A DNA stretch of 64,000 bases from contig NC_089741.1 of assembly GCF_040412425.1 (NCBI RefSeq), positions 40,858,538-40,922,537 of the forward strand, read 5' to 3'. The position numbers were made by a program, and so were the translations under genes. The notes under the pieces are model-generated. The model saw only the letters and a program-made list of their open reading frames with translations. It was not told the origin of the DNA and made no database searches. Positions 1 through 11,810 of the stretch are shown here, one piece after another. Numbering within the stretch: position 1 is the first letter of the stretch; the number at the start of each line of letters is the position of its first letter. This stretch comes from Macrobrachium rosenbergii. Taxonomy: Eukaryota > Arthropoda > Malacostraca > Decapoda > Palaemonidae.

Positions 1-55
<55 letters not shown>
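1..55. repeat. (AG)n microsatellite, cut by window edge
   Basis: Uninterrupted AG dinucleotides run from the first base, so the tract probably extends beyond the window. A related pair of tracts follows at 153-182 and 199-212. On the plus strand it reads as Arg-Glu runs, which is not evidence of a gene. Confidence 0.95.
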
Positions 56-58
<3 letters not shown>

Positions 59-150
59 AGTCGCGGCTCCGAAGTATAAGGGAGATGCGCCGAGTATTAT
101 ACATTACTGAATAATGATACCAAAACAATGTATGACGTAACAAGAACATC

Positions 151-152
<2 letters not shown>

Positions 153-183
<31 letters not shown>

Positions 184-212
184 AGTCACCGACATGAAAG
201 AGAGAGAGAGAG
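153..212. repeat. (AG)n tracts with a short spacer
   Basis: An AG tract of about 30 bases, a 16-base spacer and a second short AG tract. The 98-codon open frame over 128-424 is carried by these AG repeats and then by ordinary A-rich sequence with no recognisable domain. Confidence 0.9.
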
Positions 213-766
213 GAACAATAACAAAACAAACTATAATGAAACAAGAACCATTTACGAAGTGTAAAGTGAAAGGAGAAGCGAAGAGTATCACAGATTACAG
301 AATAACAATAACGAAACAGAGTACAGAGGAACAAGAACATCTACAGAAAGACGAAGTCAGGAGGGAACGAGAATTATATACATTACCTTACCTGAGGTTA
401 CAATCGCATGACTGTACAACCTGAACTTGGCCGGCCGGACAAACCACAGACAGTGACCCCCATCCATGTCATTAACAATTCATTACCCGTGAGGTGTAAT
501 TAGTCCCGCCGAGAACAAATTACGGTGACCTTCAACTCCCTAACTCTTCAGTAGGCGTCATGGTCTAAGCAAAGCCAAAGATATTCCTGGTATGGTATTA
601 AGTTTTTGGTCAATGTTTACCTTAAAAAAGGCTGATAAATTATATTTTCAATACAAAGTAAAACTTTTTGTTAAACGGGTACCTGGCACTAACCTATGTT
701 AATTCAATGTCTAAAGGAAGCTGTTTATATCTCTGAATATGCATTTAGACATTTAACATAACTCAG

Positions 767-767
<1 letters not shown>
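213..767. other. Stretch with no recognised feature
   Basis: Mixed-composition sequence without simple repeats, long open frames or inverted repeats that I can see. I can name nothing in it. Confidence 0.5.
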
Positions 768-992
<225 letters not shown>

Positions 993-1121
993 TATGCATG
1001 TATGTTTACGTAAAGCAAAAATAAGTGACACAATGACACGATCAAATACAAATATTACTGAAATACGCAGTTACAGCTAACGATACCCCCTCTATCATTA
1101 GGCTAAGAACTCGGTCGATCG

Positions 1122-1124
<3 letters not shown>

Positions 1125-1161
<37 letters not shown>
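1125..1161. repeat. (GA)n microsatellite
   Basis: A pure GA tract of about 37 bases, preceded by a short GATC repeat (three units at 1116-1127). Confidence 0.95.
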
Positions 1162-1164
<3 letters not shown>

Positions 1165-1447
1165 CAAATATTATTACAGTATATCAAACTCCTAAACTGG
1201 GAAATAAAGAGATTGTTCTTTTCACAGGAACCACCCTTGGCCAAAATCAACAGATCGCTTGGATAACCAACCTGCAAATTGAGATGGACTCGACAAAGCT
1301 TCGTAGCCAGACTCCATCCAGTCATAAGACAGTAATATCTCTTAACCAGGCTTCGTGGGTCCAAACATTCACTGTTAAAATAACCAGGGAAGTTGGCTGA
1401 AGATGGCTTTGAAATCACGAATGGGAAACCGACACGTAGATGTTAAC
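1162..1447. other. Unique stretch with a minus-strand open frame, not called as a gene
   Basis: The minus strand is open over 1098-1418. Part of this (about 1190-1410) is non-repetitive and of balanced composition, but I see no family motif or convincing splice borders. It could be chance or an old degraded element. Confidence 0.3.
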
Positions 1448-1750
1448 GAAGCTTTAAAAGAGAATGCATTATGATGTTACAACTGTATTGATGTTATCTT
1501 TCATGGGTTATCGTAACATCACCCTAATTAATATGAAAATCATTACCTAACCCTGCCCCCCATCTCCCTACCAGCTGTAGAAACCGTCCCCCGCCCCAAA
1601 GCTTTCAAAGCGAATGCATAATGACGATACAACAATATTGATGTTCAATTTCATAGCTGATCTTAACATCACCCACCTTAAAATGAGCATCACTACTTAA
1701 CCCGACAACTACCCCACCTTCTCACCCACCCCCCGAAAAAAAACGCAGCC
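1448..1750. repeat. Diverged tandem duplication, ~150 bp unit x2
   Basis: Two consecutive units share AAGCTTT.AAAG.GAATGCAT, TATTGATGTT, TAACATCACC and a C-rich end. The first starts near 1448 and the second near 1598. They have drifted by substitutions and small indels, so the duplication is not recent. Confidence 0.75.
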
Positions 1751-2090
1751 AACCAAAATTCTCCTCGCTTCCACAAATCGCGTCGAAACGCAAATAGCAA
1801 AAACGGCCTTGATATATCATCGATTAACCTATTTGCGGGAAGTGGGTCGAAATGTCAAAAAAAAAAAAAAAAAACTCTCTTTCAGGGTGTTTTAAAGCCG
1901 AAGACATTCTATTCTGTTCTCTCTTTGTATTGTCACAATGTTAGCGAATTAATTAAACGTTTTTCATAAATAAAACTCGGAGCTGTGTCGAGGCCTTTCC
2001 GTCGTGTTTCGTGGATAAATAGAATCGACTGAAGTTTGTTTTTCCTAAGTCGACCGATTGAATGACCTGCTTTAAACGCCATGGTGTGAA
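1751..2090. other. Stretch with no recognised feature (contains poly-A)
   Basis: Mixed sequence with an A tract at about 1857-1874. No element ends or target duplications could be matched to the A tract. Confidence 0.5.
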
Positions 2091-2510
2091 TTATAAGGGT
2101 TTTGCCAGAATTGTATAAAGCTTTTGACAGAATCACATAAAGCTTTTGACAGAATCATATAAAGCTTTTGACAGAATTATTTTATAAAGCTTTTGACAGA
2201 ATCATATAAAGCTTTTGACAGAATTATTTTATAAAGCTTTTGCAAGAATTGTTCAGTAAAGCTTTTGCCAGAGTTATATCAAGATTTTGTCAGAATTATC
2301 TCATAAAGCTTTTGCCAGTGTAATAAGCTTTTACCATAATGATATAAAGCTTTTGCCAGAATATTATAAAACTTTTGCAAACATTGTAAGGCTTAATCCA
2401 AATTATAAAAAGCTTTTAGCAGAATTATAGAGCTTTTGCCAGAATCATATAATCCTTTTGCCAGAATTATGTCAAGATTTTGCCAGAATTATTATAAAGA
2501 GCTTTTGCTT
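2091..2510. repeat. ~23 bp minisatellite (ATAAAGCTTTTGCCAGAATT)
   Basis: About 18 degenerate units containing AAGCTTTTG(A/C)CAGAATTAT. The first units (2115-2240) are nearly identical and use GACAG, while later ones use GCCAG and vary in length. That pattern suggests recent expansion at one end. Stop codons are frequent in all frames, so it is non-coding. Confidence 0.92.
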
Positions 2511-2894
2511 CCCAAACTCCCCAAATCATCTCGGGATGAGCTGTTATTTACATCTTGAGGACGCCGCTGTTAACGGCGGGTAATGGAGTGAATTGCAATC
2601 TGGTTTTTCATGCACCACTTAACCAAAAAAAGTTCCTTTGCCCTGATGAAAGTTATCGGAGTTTATTTTCTTGTTGTTTTGGAATTTAGACTTGCTTAAT
2701 TTTCTTTTGTGGTCTTTTAGTGGGTCATTACGAAGATGAAATATTTACAGGAGAAATTCCAATGGTTTTTTTTGACATTTCAACACTTTATTTATAAATA
2801 TTATTATAATCATTACAACTGGAATAAATAGCAAATAAAGTGGAGGTAAATATCAATACAAAGTTAGAGGCAAAACTTTCAATACAAAACAATC

Positions 2895-2895
<1 letters not shown>
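2511..2895. other. Stretch with no recognised feature
   Basis: Non-repetitive sequence including a small GC-richer patch near 2555-2590. No gene, RNA or element signature was found. Confidence 0.5.

Positions 2896-3639
<744 letters not shown>

Positions 3640-3714
<75 letters not shown>
3640..3714. repeat. (GA)n microsatellite
   Basis: A pure AG tract of about 75 bases, one of the longest perfect dinucleotide tracts in this part of the window. Confidence 0.95.
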
Positions 3715-3716
<2 letters not shown>

Positions 3717-4360
3717 GGCTGGTTAAGGAGAAGACAAATATCTTGTTCCAAAATTATCTTATTTAAAAAAAATTAACAAATCAACAATGTATTCAAGTTA
3801 TAAAAACAAATTTGTTAATTGCATTAAAAATCTTGTATTAAAAAAATAATACGCCAACAATAGTCGCAACAAGAAAGAATAAATAGATCTAAACAAAAAA
3901 GAAAAATAAACAAGATTTCTTTACAGTACACAAAATAATTATTTAAATCGATTGCAAAATCTTTAAATCACAATTGGAAAAAATAAAAATCATTAAAAGA
4001 AAAAACCCAGCCTACATAGATTAAAATAAAATTAATAATAAAAAATGTACCTAAAAAACCGATAACAAGGTCAAAAAAATAAATCATGGACTAAAACAAC
4101 CTAAACGAAACCACGAAAAACAACACGAAAAAAAAAAAAAAAAAAACAACGGACCTACAGACAGAAACACAACTCTTAATGAAAACGAGCAGCATTCCTT
4201 TTTATACGTATAAATAAGCACGACTCTGCGAGACGGCATCATTTCATGCTCACGCTGCCGTAACACGCCCCCAAGTTGCCTAACGCTCCATTAATAACAG
4301 TCTCGCAGAAGCGCCGGCTGATGGTGGGAGCATTTGGCGTCTGACGAGAGGAAGATAATC
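3715..4360. other. AT-rich stretch with no recognised feature
   Basis: A-rich sequence with a poly-A run at about 4128-4146 and a GC-richer patch near 4230-4350. No gene or mobile element was recognised. Confidence 0.5.
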
Positions 4361-5573
4361 AAGATAAAACCTAAAGTGTATCTTCTTTTATTTTAAAAAA
4401 ATAGTCTTTTCATTTATTATTTAATTGGTTTTGTAATCGAGTTCAATGTTTTTTTAAGAAAGATATTTTTACGATAAACGCTAAATTGTATCTTCTTTTA
4501 ACGATTTTTGAAAAAAAATTCTTTTCATTTATTATTTAATGGTTTTGTAATCGAGTTAAATGTGTTCTTTTAAAGAAAAGATAATAAAAAGATAAAACCT
4601 AACGTGTATTTTCTTTTTAATGATTTTTAAAAATATATTCCAATTATTATTGGATGGTTTTGTAATCGAGTTACGTGTTTTTTTAAGATATTTTTTAAGA
4701 TAAAAGCTAAAGTTTATTGTCTTTTAATAATTTAAAAAATATTTTCCAATTCTTGTTTAATGGTTCTGTAATCGAGTTAAATGTTTTTTAAAGATATTTT
4801 TAAGATAAAACCTAAAATGTATTTTTTAATGATTTTTACAATTTTTTCCTATTGTTATTTACTGTAATGGTTTTGCAATCGAGTCAAATGTTTTTTTAAA
4901 GAAAAGATAAAAAAGATAAAACTAAAGTGTATCTTCTTTTAATGATTTTTAAAATTCTTCAATTATTATTTAATGGTTTTGTAACCGAGTTAAATGTTTT
5001 CTTTTAAGGTATAAGATAAAAGCTAAAGTTAATTTTATTTTAATGATCTAAAATATTTTTCAATCATTATTTAATGGCTTTGTAAACGAGTTAAATGTTT
5101 TTTTAAAGATACTTTAAGATAAAAGCTAAAGTATATTTTCTTTTAATGATTTTTTAAAATTCTTTTCAGTTATTATTTAATGGTTCTGTAATCGAGTTAC
5201 ATGGGTTTTTTTTCTTCAAAGAAAAGATTTTTTAAGATGAAAACTACAGTGTATTTTCTTTTAATGATTTTTTAAAAATTCTTTTCAATTATTATTTAAT
5301 GGTTTTGTAATCGCGTTGAATGTTTTTTGCTTCAAAGAAAAGACTTTTTAAGATAAAAGATAAAGTGTATTTTTTAAAAATATATCTTAATCTTTAAAGA
5401 AAAGTTATCTATAAAATAAAGGATAATGTGTACTTTCTTTTAATGATTTTTAAAAATTTTTTCCCATTATGATTTAATGGTTTTTTAATCGATTTAAGTG
5501 TGTTTTTTCTTTAAAGAAAATATATCTTTTTTATTGAGATTTAATTACTATTTAATGGTTTTGGAATCAATTC
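4361..5573. repeat. AT-rich tandem array, ~100-118 bp unit, about 11 units
   Basis: Each unit has AAGATAAAA.CTAAAGTGTAT, then TCTTTTAATGATTTTTAAAA, then ATTATTTAATGGTTTTGTAA followed by TCGAGTTAAATG. Unit starts lie near 4361, 4470, 4590, 4698, 4802, 4912, 5013, 5116, 5234, 5350 and 5414. Units differ by substitutions and by T-run length. TAATCGAGTTAAATG is the most conserved block. It is satellite-like, with no coding capacity. Confidence 0.92.
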
Positions 5574-5895
5574 AAATATATTTTTTCTTTAAAGAATATT
5601 TGTTTTTCTTTGAAGGTTTTATATTTTTCTTTAAAGAAGATTTTTTCTTTAAAGATTTTTTTAAGAATATTTTTTCTCTAAAGAATACTTTTAAGAATGA
5701 TTTTCCTTTAAAGAATATTTCTTAAAAATATATTTTTCTTTCAAGAATATTTTTTCTTTAAAGAATATTTCTTAAAAATATTTTTTTTTTTAAAGAATAT
5801 TTCTGCTTTAAAGAATATTTTTCTTTAGAGTATTTTTTTCTTTAAAGAATATTTTTTCTTTAAAGAATATTTTTTTAAAGAAAATATTTTTTTCC
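5574..5895. repeat. Short-unit array TTTTTCTTTAAAGAATATT
   Basis: About 15 units of 17-24 bases built on CTTTAAAGAATATTT. The TTTAAAG core also occurs in the preceding ~110 bp units (the TTTAAAGAAAAGAT block), so this array probably grew out of the 3' part of one of those units. Confidence 0.88.
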
Positions 5896-6183
5896 GTGGT
5901 TTTAATCAGTGATAAATATCAATGATTATCACGATATAAGTCTTTATCATTATTGATGAACAAATATAATTATGCTGTTATGAGTAAAGATATTATTATA
6001 TCATTTTCTACTTGATATCATGAACTGGCATCGCAACTATCATGGTCATCGACTTATTATGTAACGTAATAATAATAGATCTTATACTCGTATACTAAAA
6101 ACTATTATTTACTTCCAATATAATATTATTTATTTGGTCTTAAGACGTTTGATTGCAGATTTTACTGAATTTTCATTACAAAA

Positions 6184-6186
<3 letters not shown>

Positions 6187-6267
<81 letters not shown>

Positions 6268-6320
6268 TTTAAATAATATTATCATAAAAACTTCTGAAAA
6301 TGAGAGAGAGAGAGAGAGAG

Positions 6321-6372
<52 letters not shown>

Positions 6373-6400
6373 GAAATAACATTATAAAAACTTAAAACTT

Positions 6401-6459
<59 letters not shown>
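6187..6459. repeat. Cluster of (AG)n tracts with related spacers
   Basis: Five AG tracts (6187-6260 with interruptions, 6302-6322, 6325-6369, 6404-6459) are separated by short spacers that share ATTAT.ATAAAAACTT. The spacers appear to be copies of one another, so whole SSR-plus-spacer units were duplicated. Confidence 0.9.
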
Positions 6460-6462
<3 letters not shown>

Positions 6463-6732
6463 AAAACACATCGGGGGAAGTCAGGGAAATTGTGGGGCGA
6501 TAGTAAATTTCCACTTCCTTACGGAGAGTCGCCCGCACATAACGTCTCTCTCACAATGCAGATAAAATACTGGGGAGTCCTTTTTGGTGAATACACAATG
6601 TGATTCACGGCCACTGACACAATGTCGTATTCTGGATCACTTGTTTTCTTCTTCTTCTTCGTTTTATTCTGGAGCTTAAAAATCACCGATAGAGAACTCA
6701 GAGCATAACAAAAATTGTCTATTATACGCGCG

Positions 6733-6768
<36 letters not shown>

Positions 6769-6868
6769 TTTACACGCATTTTATATGCTGTTTGAGTGTA
6801 TTTTTGGCGTTAGGTGCGTAGAAATATTTCAATTAATGAAACCTACAAAATAATTAAATAACCTGGAC
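6460..6868. other. Unique stretch with one (TC)n tract
   Basis: Mixed sequence with (TC)n at 6736-6765 and a short CTT run near 6648-6660. No gene signature was seen. Confidence 0.55.
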
Positions 6869-6905
6869 ATATATATATATATATGAATATATATGCATAT
6901 ATATG

Positions 6906-6941
<36 letters not shown>

Positions 6942-6955
6942 ATATATATATATAA
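6869..6955. repeat. Interrupted (TA)n microsatellite
   Basis: TA tracts broken by GAA, GC, GT and CC interruptions. Confidence 0.92.
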
Positions 6956-7273
6956 ATTTGACACCTAGACACGATAAAGCTTTATAAACAGTTTAAGGAT
7001 AGGTATATAACTATTTATACAGTCAGCAAAGAATTTCTAAGTAAACCGTGAACGATAAATGAGTAATAATAAAAAAACGTAAAAGGCAAGTTAGCAATAA
7101 ATATGAAAGCCTCCATCGTTTTAATTAGGAAATTTCTTGTGAACAAACCACTGATGGTAAAACGGTCTGAAAAGGCGCTGTAATAATTACACCATAAAAT
7201 TATTTCAGCACTTAGTGATAGGTACGTGACTGGACATCAACAAGGGCGTCACGGAAATGACCCAAAGACAATT

Positions 7274-7274
<1 letters not shown>
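6956..7274. other. Stretch with no recognised feature
   Basis: Unique AT-rich sequence with no repeats or reading frames of note. Confidence 0.5.
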
Positions 7275-7315
<41 letters not shown>

Positions 7316-7392
7316 AGAATATATAAAACAATTAAAACGTGTGAGAGATGGATGGAGAATTAGAGTAACAATAAATAAAAACAATTAAAAAC

Positions 7393-7462
<70 letters not shown>

Positions 7463-7519
7463 GAAATATAAAAAAATAAATGAGAGAGAATTAGATTTGG
7501 AGTAAAAAATAAAAGCTAT

Positions 7520-7582
<63 letters not shown>

Positions 7583-7672
7583 TGAAATATTATAATATAA
7601 AAACAATTTACACGTGAGAGGGAGAGAATGAGAGAAAGACAGACTTGAAACGACATTATAAAAACAATTAAA

Positions 7673-7740
<68 letters not shown>
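7275..7740. repeat. SSR-spacer array: (AG)n alternating with AT-rich spacer
   Basis: Five or more AG tracts (about 7275-7313, 7395-7463, 7522-7581, 7615-7640 and 7675-7739) are separated by spacers that share ATAAAAACAATTAAAACGTG and GAAATAT. Both the microsatellite and its spacer are repeated, so the array unit is compound. Ser-Leu open frames on the minus strand are a by-product of the CT runs. Confidence 0.9.
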
Positions 7741-7741
<1 letters not shown>

Positions 7742-8125
7742 AAAAAAAAAACGAACATCAACGCAAAAAACCAATTTAACGAATTCGAAAACCAAACCTA
7801 CTATTCACGTGTCTCCGACACAGGCATATGACTACGTAATACCAGGAACAATTGTTTTTCAAAGCGTACTGAAAAATTTGCATACTTTGAAAGCCAGTGA
7901 TTCTGCATAGCAAAACTGGCAATTAGGACCTCGCCCAATCTAAATAACAAAGAGCCGCCCCTTTTTTTTTAAATGACGCCCAGTTTTTCATAACTCTAGT
8001 ATTGACACACACGAATTCCTGACTGCTATCATTAGCTTGCGATTGTCATTACTTGGTTCATATCTACGATGCAGAAATATAAATTTGTTGGAACTTACTG
8101 TTAACATAAATTTACGCATACACTG
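7741..8125. other. Stretch with no recognised feature
   Basis: Unique sequence with short poly-A and poly-T runs. Nothing identifiable. Confidence 0.5.
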
Positions 8126-8173
8126 TCTGTATGTATGTATGTATGTATGTAATAGCAGTATGTATATATATAT

Positions 8174-8247
<74 letters not shown>

Positions 8248-8298
8248 CATATATAATATATATATATAATATATATATATATATGTGTGTGTGTGTGT
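8126..8298. repeat. Compound (TGTA)n-(TA)n-(GT)n microsatellite
   Basis: Five TGTA units near 8128-8150, then interrupted TA tracts to 8284, then (GT)9 at 8285-8298. Confidence 0.93.
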
Positions 8299-8373
8299 AC
8301 GTACATAAATATACATTCCACGACTCGCGTTTAAACTGTAAATGTGTAGCAGTCCCATTTGCTGATCTCCAGT

Positions 8374-8757
8374 AAAAACAAGTAAAAAATGCGCCGAAGT
8401 TTCTTCAGCGCAGTCAAGTTTTCTGTACAGCGTATAATCAAGGCCACCGAAATAGACCTATCTTTCGGTGGTTTCGGTATAATGCTGTATGAGTCGCGGC
8501 CCATGAATCTTTAACCACTAACCGCTGGTGACCTGTCCTATATTGTTGCCAGATGCACAATTATGGCTAACTCGAACCTTAAATAAAATAAAAACTACTG
8601 AGGCTAGAGGGCTGCAATATGGTATGTTTGATAACTGGAAGTTTGATGATCAACACACCAATTTGCAGCCCTCTAGCCTCAGTAGTTTTTAAGTCTAAGG
8701 GCGGACGGACAGACAAAGCCGGCGCAATAGTTTTCTTTTTCAGAAAAATTAAAAAAA
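8374..8757 (+). mobile_element. Multi-hairpin dispersed element, copy 1 (near full length)
   Basis: The first of six copies of one repeat family. From 5' to 3' it has AACAAGTAAAAAATGCGCCG, a small hairpin (TGCGCCGAAG against CTTCAGCGCA), GAGTTTTCTGTACAGCG, a second hairpin (GGCCACCGAAA against TTTCGGTGG), the ATAATGCTGTATGAG and CGCGGCCCATGAA blocks, then a ~39 bp stem with arms at 8591-8629 and 8652-8690. It ends with the GGGCGGACGGACAGACAAAG tail and a terminal palindrome-like TTTTCTTTTTCAGAAAA. It has no coding capacity. The strand is arbitrary. No target duplication is clear. I recognise this sequence type from decapod transcripts and genomes but cannot give it a family name. Confidence 0.85.
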
Positions 8758-8805
8758 GGGGCATAAGGGTAGCAGCCTCACCCCTACAGACTCGATGAAA
8801 AAAAC

Positions 8806-8895
8806 ATAAAATATACATACGTGCATACAAACATACATACATAAAATAGACATACGTACATACAAACATTCATACATATATGCATACATATTAGA
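8806..8895. repeat. (CATA)n-rich microsatellite
   Basis: Degenerate CATACATA units interrupted by CGTG, AAA and similar, directly after the 3' side of element copy 1. Confidence 0.88.
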
Positions 8896-8945
8896 AACTT
8901 ATACATTATCTGTATTGAAAATCGACTCAATATCAAACTACACAT

Positions 8946-9085
8946 GAAAAAAATACCACCTACAATGAATATGGCTTCCATGAAAAGCCTACATTAAAAA
9001 AATATCACCTATAATGTATATATGACCCAAAGAAAACTAACCCTGCAATGCAATGGTTCCCATCAAAAGCCTACATTACAATGAC
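8946..9085. repeat. Degenerate tandem duplication
   Basis: Segments share AAAATA(C/T)CACCTA(C/T)AATG and (C/A)AT.AAAAGCCTACATTA. Two to three units are visible, strongly diverged. Confidence 0.6.
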
Positions 9086-9400
9086 CACCCAACTGCACTC
9101 ATTACAAGTACATCCTTCGGTCTCCGGTACGATGTGTGAACCAACACAGTCCACATTCTTACGTAAATGACGTAAACATCGTCGTTACGTCACGATTTTA
9201 TCCTAGAATGCACAAGTTTGCGTTCCGGCTGGTGAACACTTGCGGTTAGCCAATGTTTGCTGGTGATGTACAAACTCTGTTAAGAGGACGCCGGTGTTTG
9301 TGAGCGCATTTATCAAAGCAAATAAGTATTTAATGGGTAATGAGATTCTGGCCACTAATACTTCTTTATTGTTCGTATTTAAATTTTGATACCATCCATA
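9086..9400. other. Stretch with no recognised feature
   Basis: Unique sequence of moderate GC with several TACGTAA-type CpG motifs around 9160-9200. No gene or element signature. Confidence 0.5.
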
Positions 9401-9444
9401 TTGAACAGGTTAATAAATTGTATCATTTTTATGGAGCTGCAAAT

Positions 9445-9495
<51 letters not shown>

Positions 9496-9548
9496 TAACA
9501 TTTATATTGAACATGTTAGAAATGATATTAATTTTCTGGAACTGCAAA

Positions 9549-9604
<56 letters not shown>
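9401..9604. repeat. SSR-spacer duplication ending in (AG)n
   Basis: Two units: ATTGAACAGGTTAATAAATT followed by GGAGCTGCAAATTACGAGAG, and ATTGAACATGTTAGAAATGA followed by GGAACTGCAAATTATGAGAG. Each ends in a pure AG tract (9449-9491 and 9552-9604). Confidence 0.9.
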
Positions 9605-9608
<4 letters not shown>

Positions 9609-9895
9609 GAAATGGGAAAGTTGACCATCCCACGTTAAAATAAAAAACAATGAAATACCCATCCCCTTTTTAAATGGGGTGGGGGAGTGGAAGGCGGGGA
9701 GGTCAGAAAGAGGGCGATTAATCTCCTAAAACTGCAAGAACCTTGATGCCCTTCTTCCCTTGACACCACCTTCTGCCAAAACTGTTTTGAATGTAAAACC
9801 GTAAAACATTTTGTACCTCTTCACTTCTTCTAAGGCGAGAGGCATTAAAAACATTAGGACCCTAATTACAATCTCTTCACGTCATATACGTCCTC
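9605..9895. other. Unique stretch with G-rich patch
   Basis: G-runs at about 9675-9707 could form a G-quadruplex on the plus strand. Otherwise unremarkable. Confidence 0.45.
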
Positions 9896-10440
9896 CCCCG
9901 TCAGTAGAAACCCGCCCTTTCTCTCTACTATAGTTGTAATTCACCCCGTCAGTAGAAACCCGCCCTTACTCGCTACTGTAGTTGTAATTCACCCCGTCAG
10001 TAGAAACCCGCCCTTATTCTCTATTATAGTGGTAATTCACCCCGTCAGTAGAAACTCGCCCTTACTCTCTACTATTGTTGTAATTTACCCCGTCAGTAGG
10101 AACCCATCCTTACTCTCATTACTATAGTGTAATTCACCCCGTCAGTAGAAACTCGCCCTTACTCTCTACTATAGTTGTAATTTGCCCCGTCAGTAGGAAC
10201 CCGTCCTTACTCACTACTATAGTGGTAGTTCACCCCGTCAGTAGAAACTCGCCCTTACTCTCTACTATAGTTGTAGCTCACTCCGTCAGTAGAAATCCGC
10301 CCTTATTCACTACCATAGCTGTAATTCACTCCGTCAGTAGAAATCCGCCCTTACTCACTACTTCAGTTGCAATTCACTCCGTCAGTAGAAACCCGCCCTT
10401 ATTCGCCTCCTCTGGTTATAATTCACTCCAGCCAAACCTG
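9896..10440. repeat. 48 bp minisatellite, about 11 units
   Basis: The unit contains CCCCGTCAGTAGAAACCCGC, CCTTACTCTCTACTATAGTT and GTAATTCA. Spacing is a very regular 48 bases. Because 48 is divisible by three, a plus-strand frame stays open over the last five units (16-residue repeat His-Ser-Val-Ser-Arg-Asn-Pro-Pro-Leu). Earlier units contain stops in that frame, so coding is unlikely. Confidence 0.93.
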
Positions 10441-10640
10441 CTCCTCCGAGCTGACACCTTTCAACACGGCTACAACAGCGCCAGCCGCCTGGCTCGTAAA
10501 CCGCATTTCTACAAGCTAATGGGGCGCCCACGCCCTTGTCGCTACCTGAAGAAGGGGCAGGTAAACACGGCGGCGTAAGGCGAGACGGCGAAGAACACCA
10601 ACGCCAGACGACCTTCTGCTCATACGCCTACGACTAGCAC
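10441..10640. other. GC-rich unique stretch
   Basis: Higher GC and CpG than the surroundings. It contains a donor-like GGGGCAG|GTAAAC at 10553-10565 at the end of the open frame running out of the 48 bp array. There is no protein similarity that I recognise. Confidence 0.35.
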
Positions 10641-11095
10641 TCCTTCTGTTACTCCTCTTCCACGCCACGCATTTTCCTCTTCCTCTCTTTCTCTTCTCCC
10701 TTCATACTCTCTTTTCCTTCTAATTATTCTTTTCTTCTCTTGTTCTTCTCATTTCACCAGCTCTTCATTCTCCTTCATGTCTTCTCTTCCCCTCATCTTC
10801 TCATTACTTTTCTTCTCTTCATTCTTTTCCTCCTCCTCCTCCTCCTCCTCCATCTCCTTCATTTTCTTCTCTCCATTCCTTTTCTTCTCCTCCTCCTCTT
10901 CATTCTTTAACTCCTCCTCTTCCTCCTCCTCCTCCCTTCTTTTCATCTTCTCTTCCTCCTACTTTATCCTCCTCCTCTTCATCTCGCTTCTTTCATGCGA
11001 CTCCTTTTTTCCTTACACCTTCTCTCTCCCCGCTTCCTCCTCCTCCTCCTCCTCATCCTCTTCTCGTCATCCTCTTGCTTACCCCTTCTATCCCG
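10641..11095 (+). repeat. Polypyrimidine tract rich in CTCCTC/TTCTTC
   Basis: About 455 bases of nearly pure C/T on the plus strand, made of CTC, TTC and CTT triplets with occasional A or G. The Ser/Phe/Leu open frame here is a by-product of pyrimidine codons. The composition permits intramolecular triplex (H-DNA), and the tract lies immediately upstream of a short stretch with donor-like splice sites. Confidence 0.92.
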
Positions 11096-11190
11096 CAAAC
11101 AACATCCCCCCCACCACACCCCCTTGCCCAAATTCGGGGAAACGGATGGCCACAGGTAACGCCATGCCAAGCAAGGACGTCAAGGTGAGC
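11096..11190 (+). other. Weak candidate for a short first exon
   Basis: After the pyrimidine tract there is an ATG at 11164-11166 in a fair context (AACGCCATGC), then seven open codons, then a donor-like site AAG|GTGAGC at 11184/11185. A second donor-like site, ACAG|GTAACG, lies 30 bases upstream. No downstream exon can be matched and the peptide is too short to recognise. This could easily be chance. Confidence 0.12.
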
Positions 11191-11336
11191 AGGGGCAAGA
11201 AGTGACCGGGGATAATAAAAAATAACAATAATAAAAAAGGGACAACGAAAAATACCGATTAATGTAACACTGAGAAGGTCCATGGGATACCGTTGGAAAT
11301 ATACAGAAAAACTTACGAATTCGTTTTCAGCAGAGA

Positions 11337-11404
11337 ACAAGTAAAAAAATGCGGCGAAGTTTCTTGGGCGCAATCGAGTTTTCTGTACAGCGCTGCCCAT
11401 GAAA
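11337..11404 (+). mobile_element. Multi-hairpin element, copy 2 (5' stub)
   Basis: It matches the first ~60 bases of copy 1: AACAAGTAAAAAAATGCGGC, the small hairpin (TGCGGCGAAG against CTTGGGCGCA) and TCGAGTTTTCTGTACAGCG. It then jumps to GCCCATGAA and ends in an AAAT tract. All central and 3' parts, including the large stem, are missing. Confidence 0.82.
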
Positions 11405-11429
11405 TAAATATATAAATAAAATACATAAA

Positions 11430-11470
<41 letters not shown>

Positions 11471-11474
11471 AAGA
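11405..11474. repeat. (AAAT)n microsatellite
   Basis: AAAT/ATAA units, the last ten uninterrupted, directly attached to the 3' side of the truncated element copy. Confidence 0.92.
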
Positions 11475-11727
11475 AAATAGGTATCGTCACACGTCAAAAT
11501 CTAAATTTCCAGAGGGGGATCGTTCCACCAAAAACTGAAAAAAAAAAAAGGATTCGTCATTGGCCAATGGCATTCCTTACCACCAGATCAAGGATGAAAC
11601 CACAGTGAAGAGAAATTTCCCATAACTTTGAATCTCTTCCCTTATTTACGTAAAAATTATGCGTAAAAAGGGATCCATTAATGAAACATGCATAAAGTCT
11701 CAATACATCTTGAGTTTTAATATCCAG

Positions 11728-11730
<3 letters not shown>

Positions 11731-11806
<76 letters not shown>
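11731..11806. repeat. (GA)n microsatellite
   Basis: A pure GA tract of 76 bases. Confidence 0.95.

Positions 11807-11810
<4 letters not shown>

Noticed and set aside
128..424. Open frames made of Arg-Glu, Ser-Leu or Tyr-Ile runs here and at dozens of other AG/CT/TA tracts
   Set aside because: They are direct translations of dinucleotide repeats that are open in several frames on both strands. They have no unique domains, splice borders or start context.
1098..1418. Non-repetitive part of a 106-codon minus-strand frame
   Set aside because: No domain recognised, the carboxy part is encoded by a CT repeat, and no acceptor/donor pair frames it convincingly.
1857..1874. Poly-A run as a retroposon tail (also 4128-4146, 24222-24243, 41216-41239, 58550-58570)
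   Set aside because: No element body or target duplication could be matched to any of these A tracts. Homopolymers are common throughout the window.
10222..10578. A 118-codon frame with a 16-residue repeat in the 48 bp array
   Set aside because: The open frame follows from a repeat unit divisible by three. Upstream units of the same array carry stops in this frame, and the unique C-terminal part has no recognisable family.
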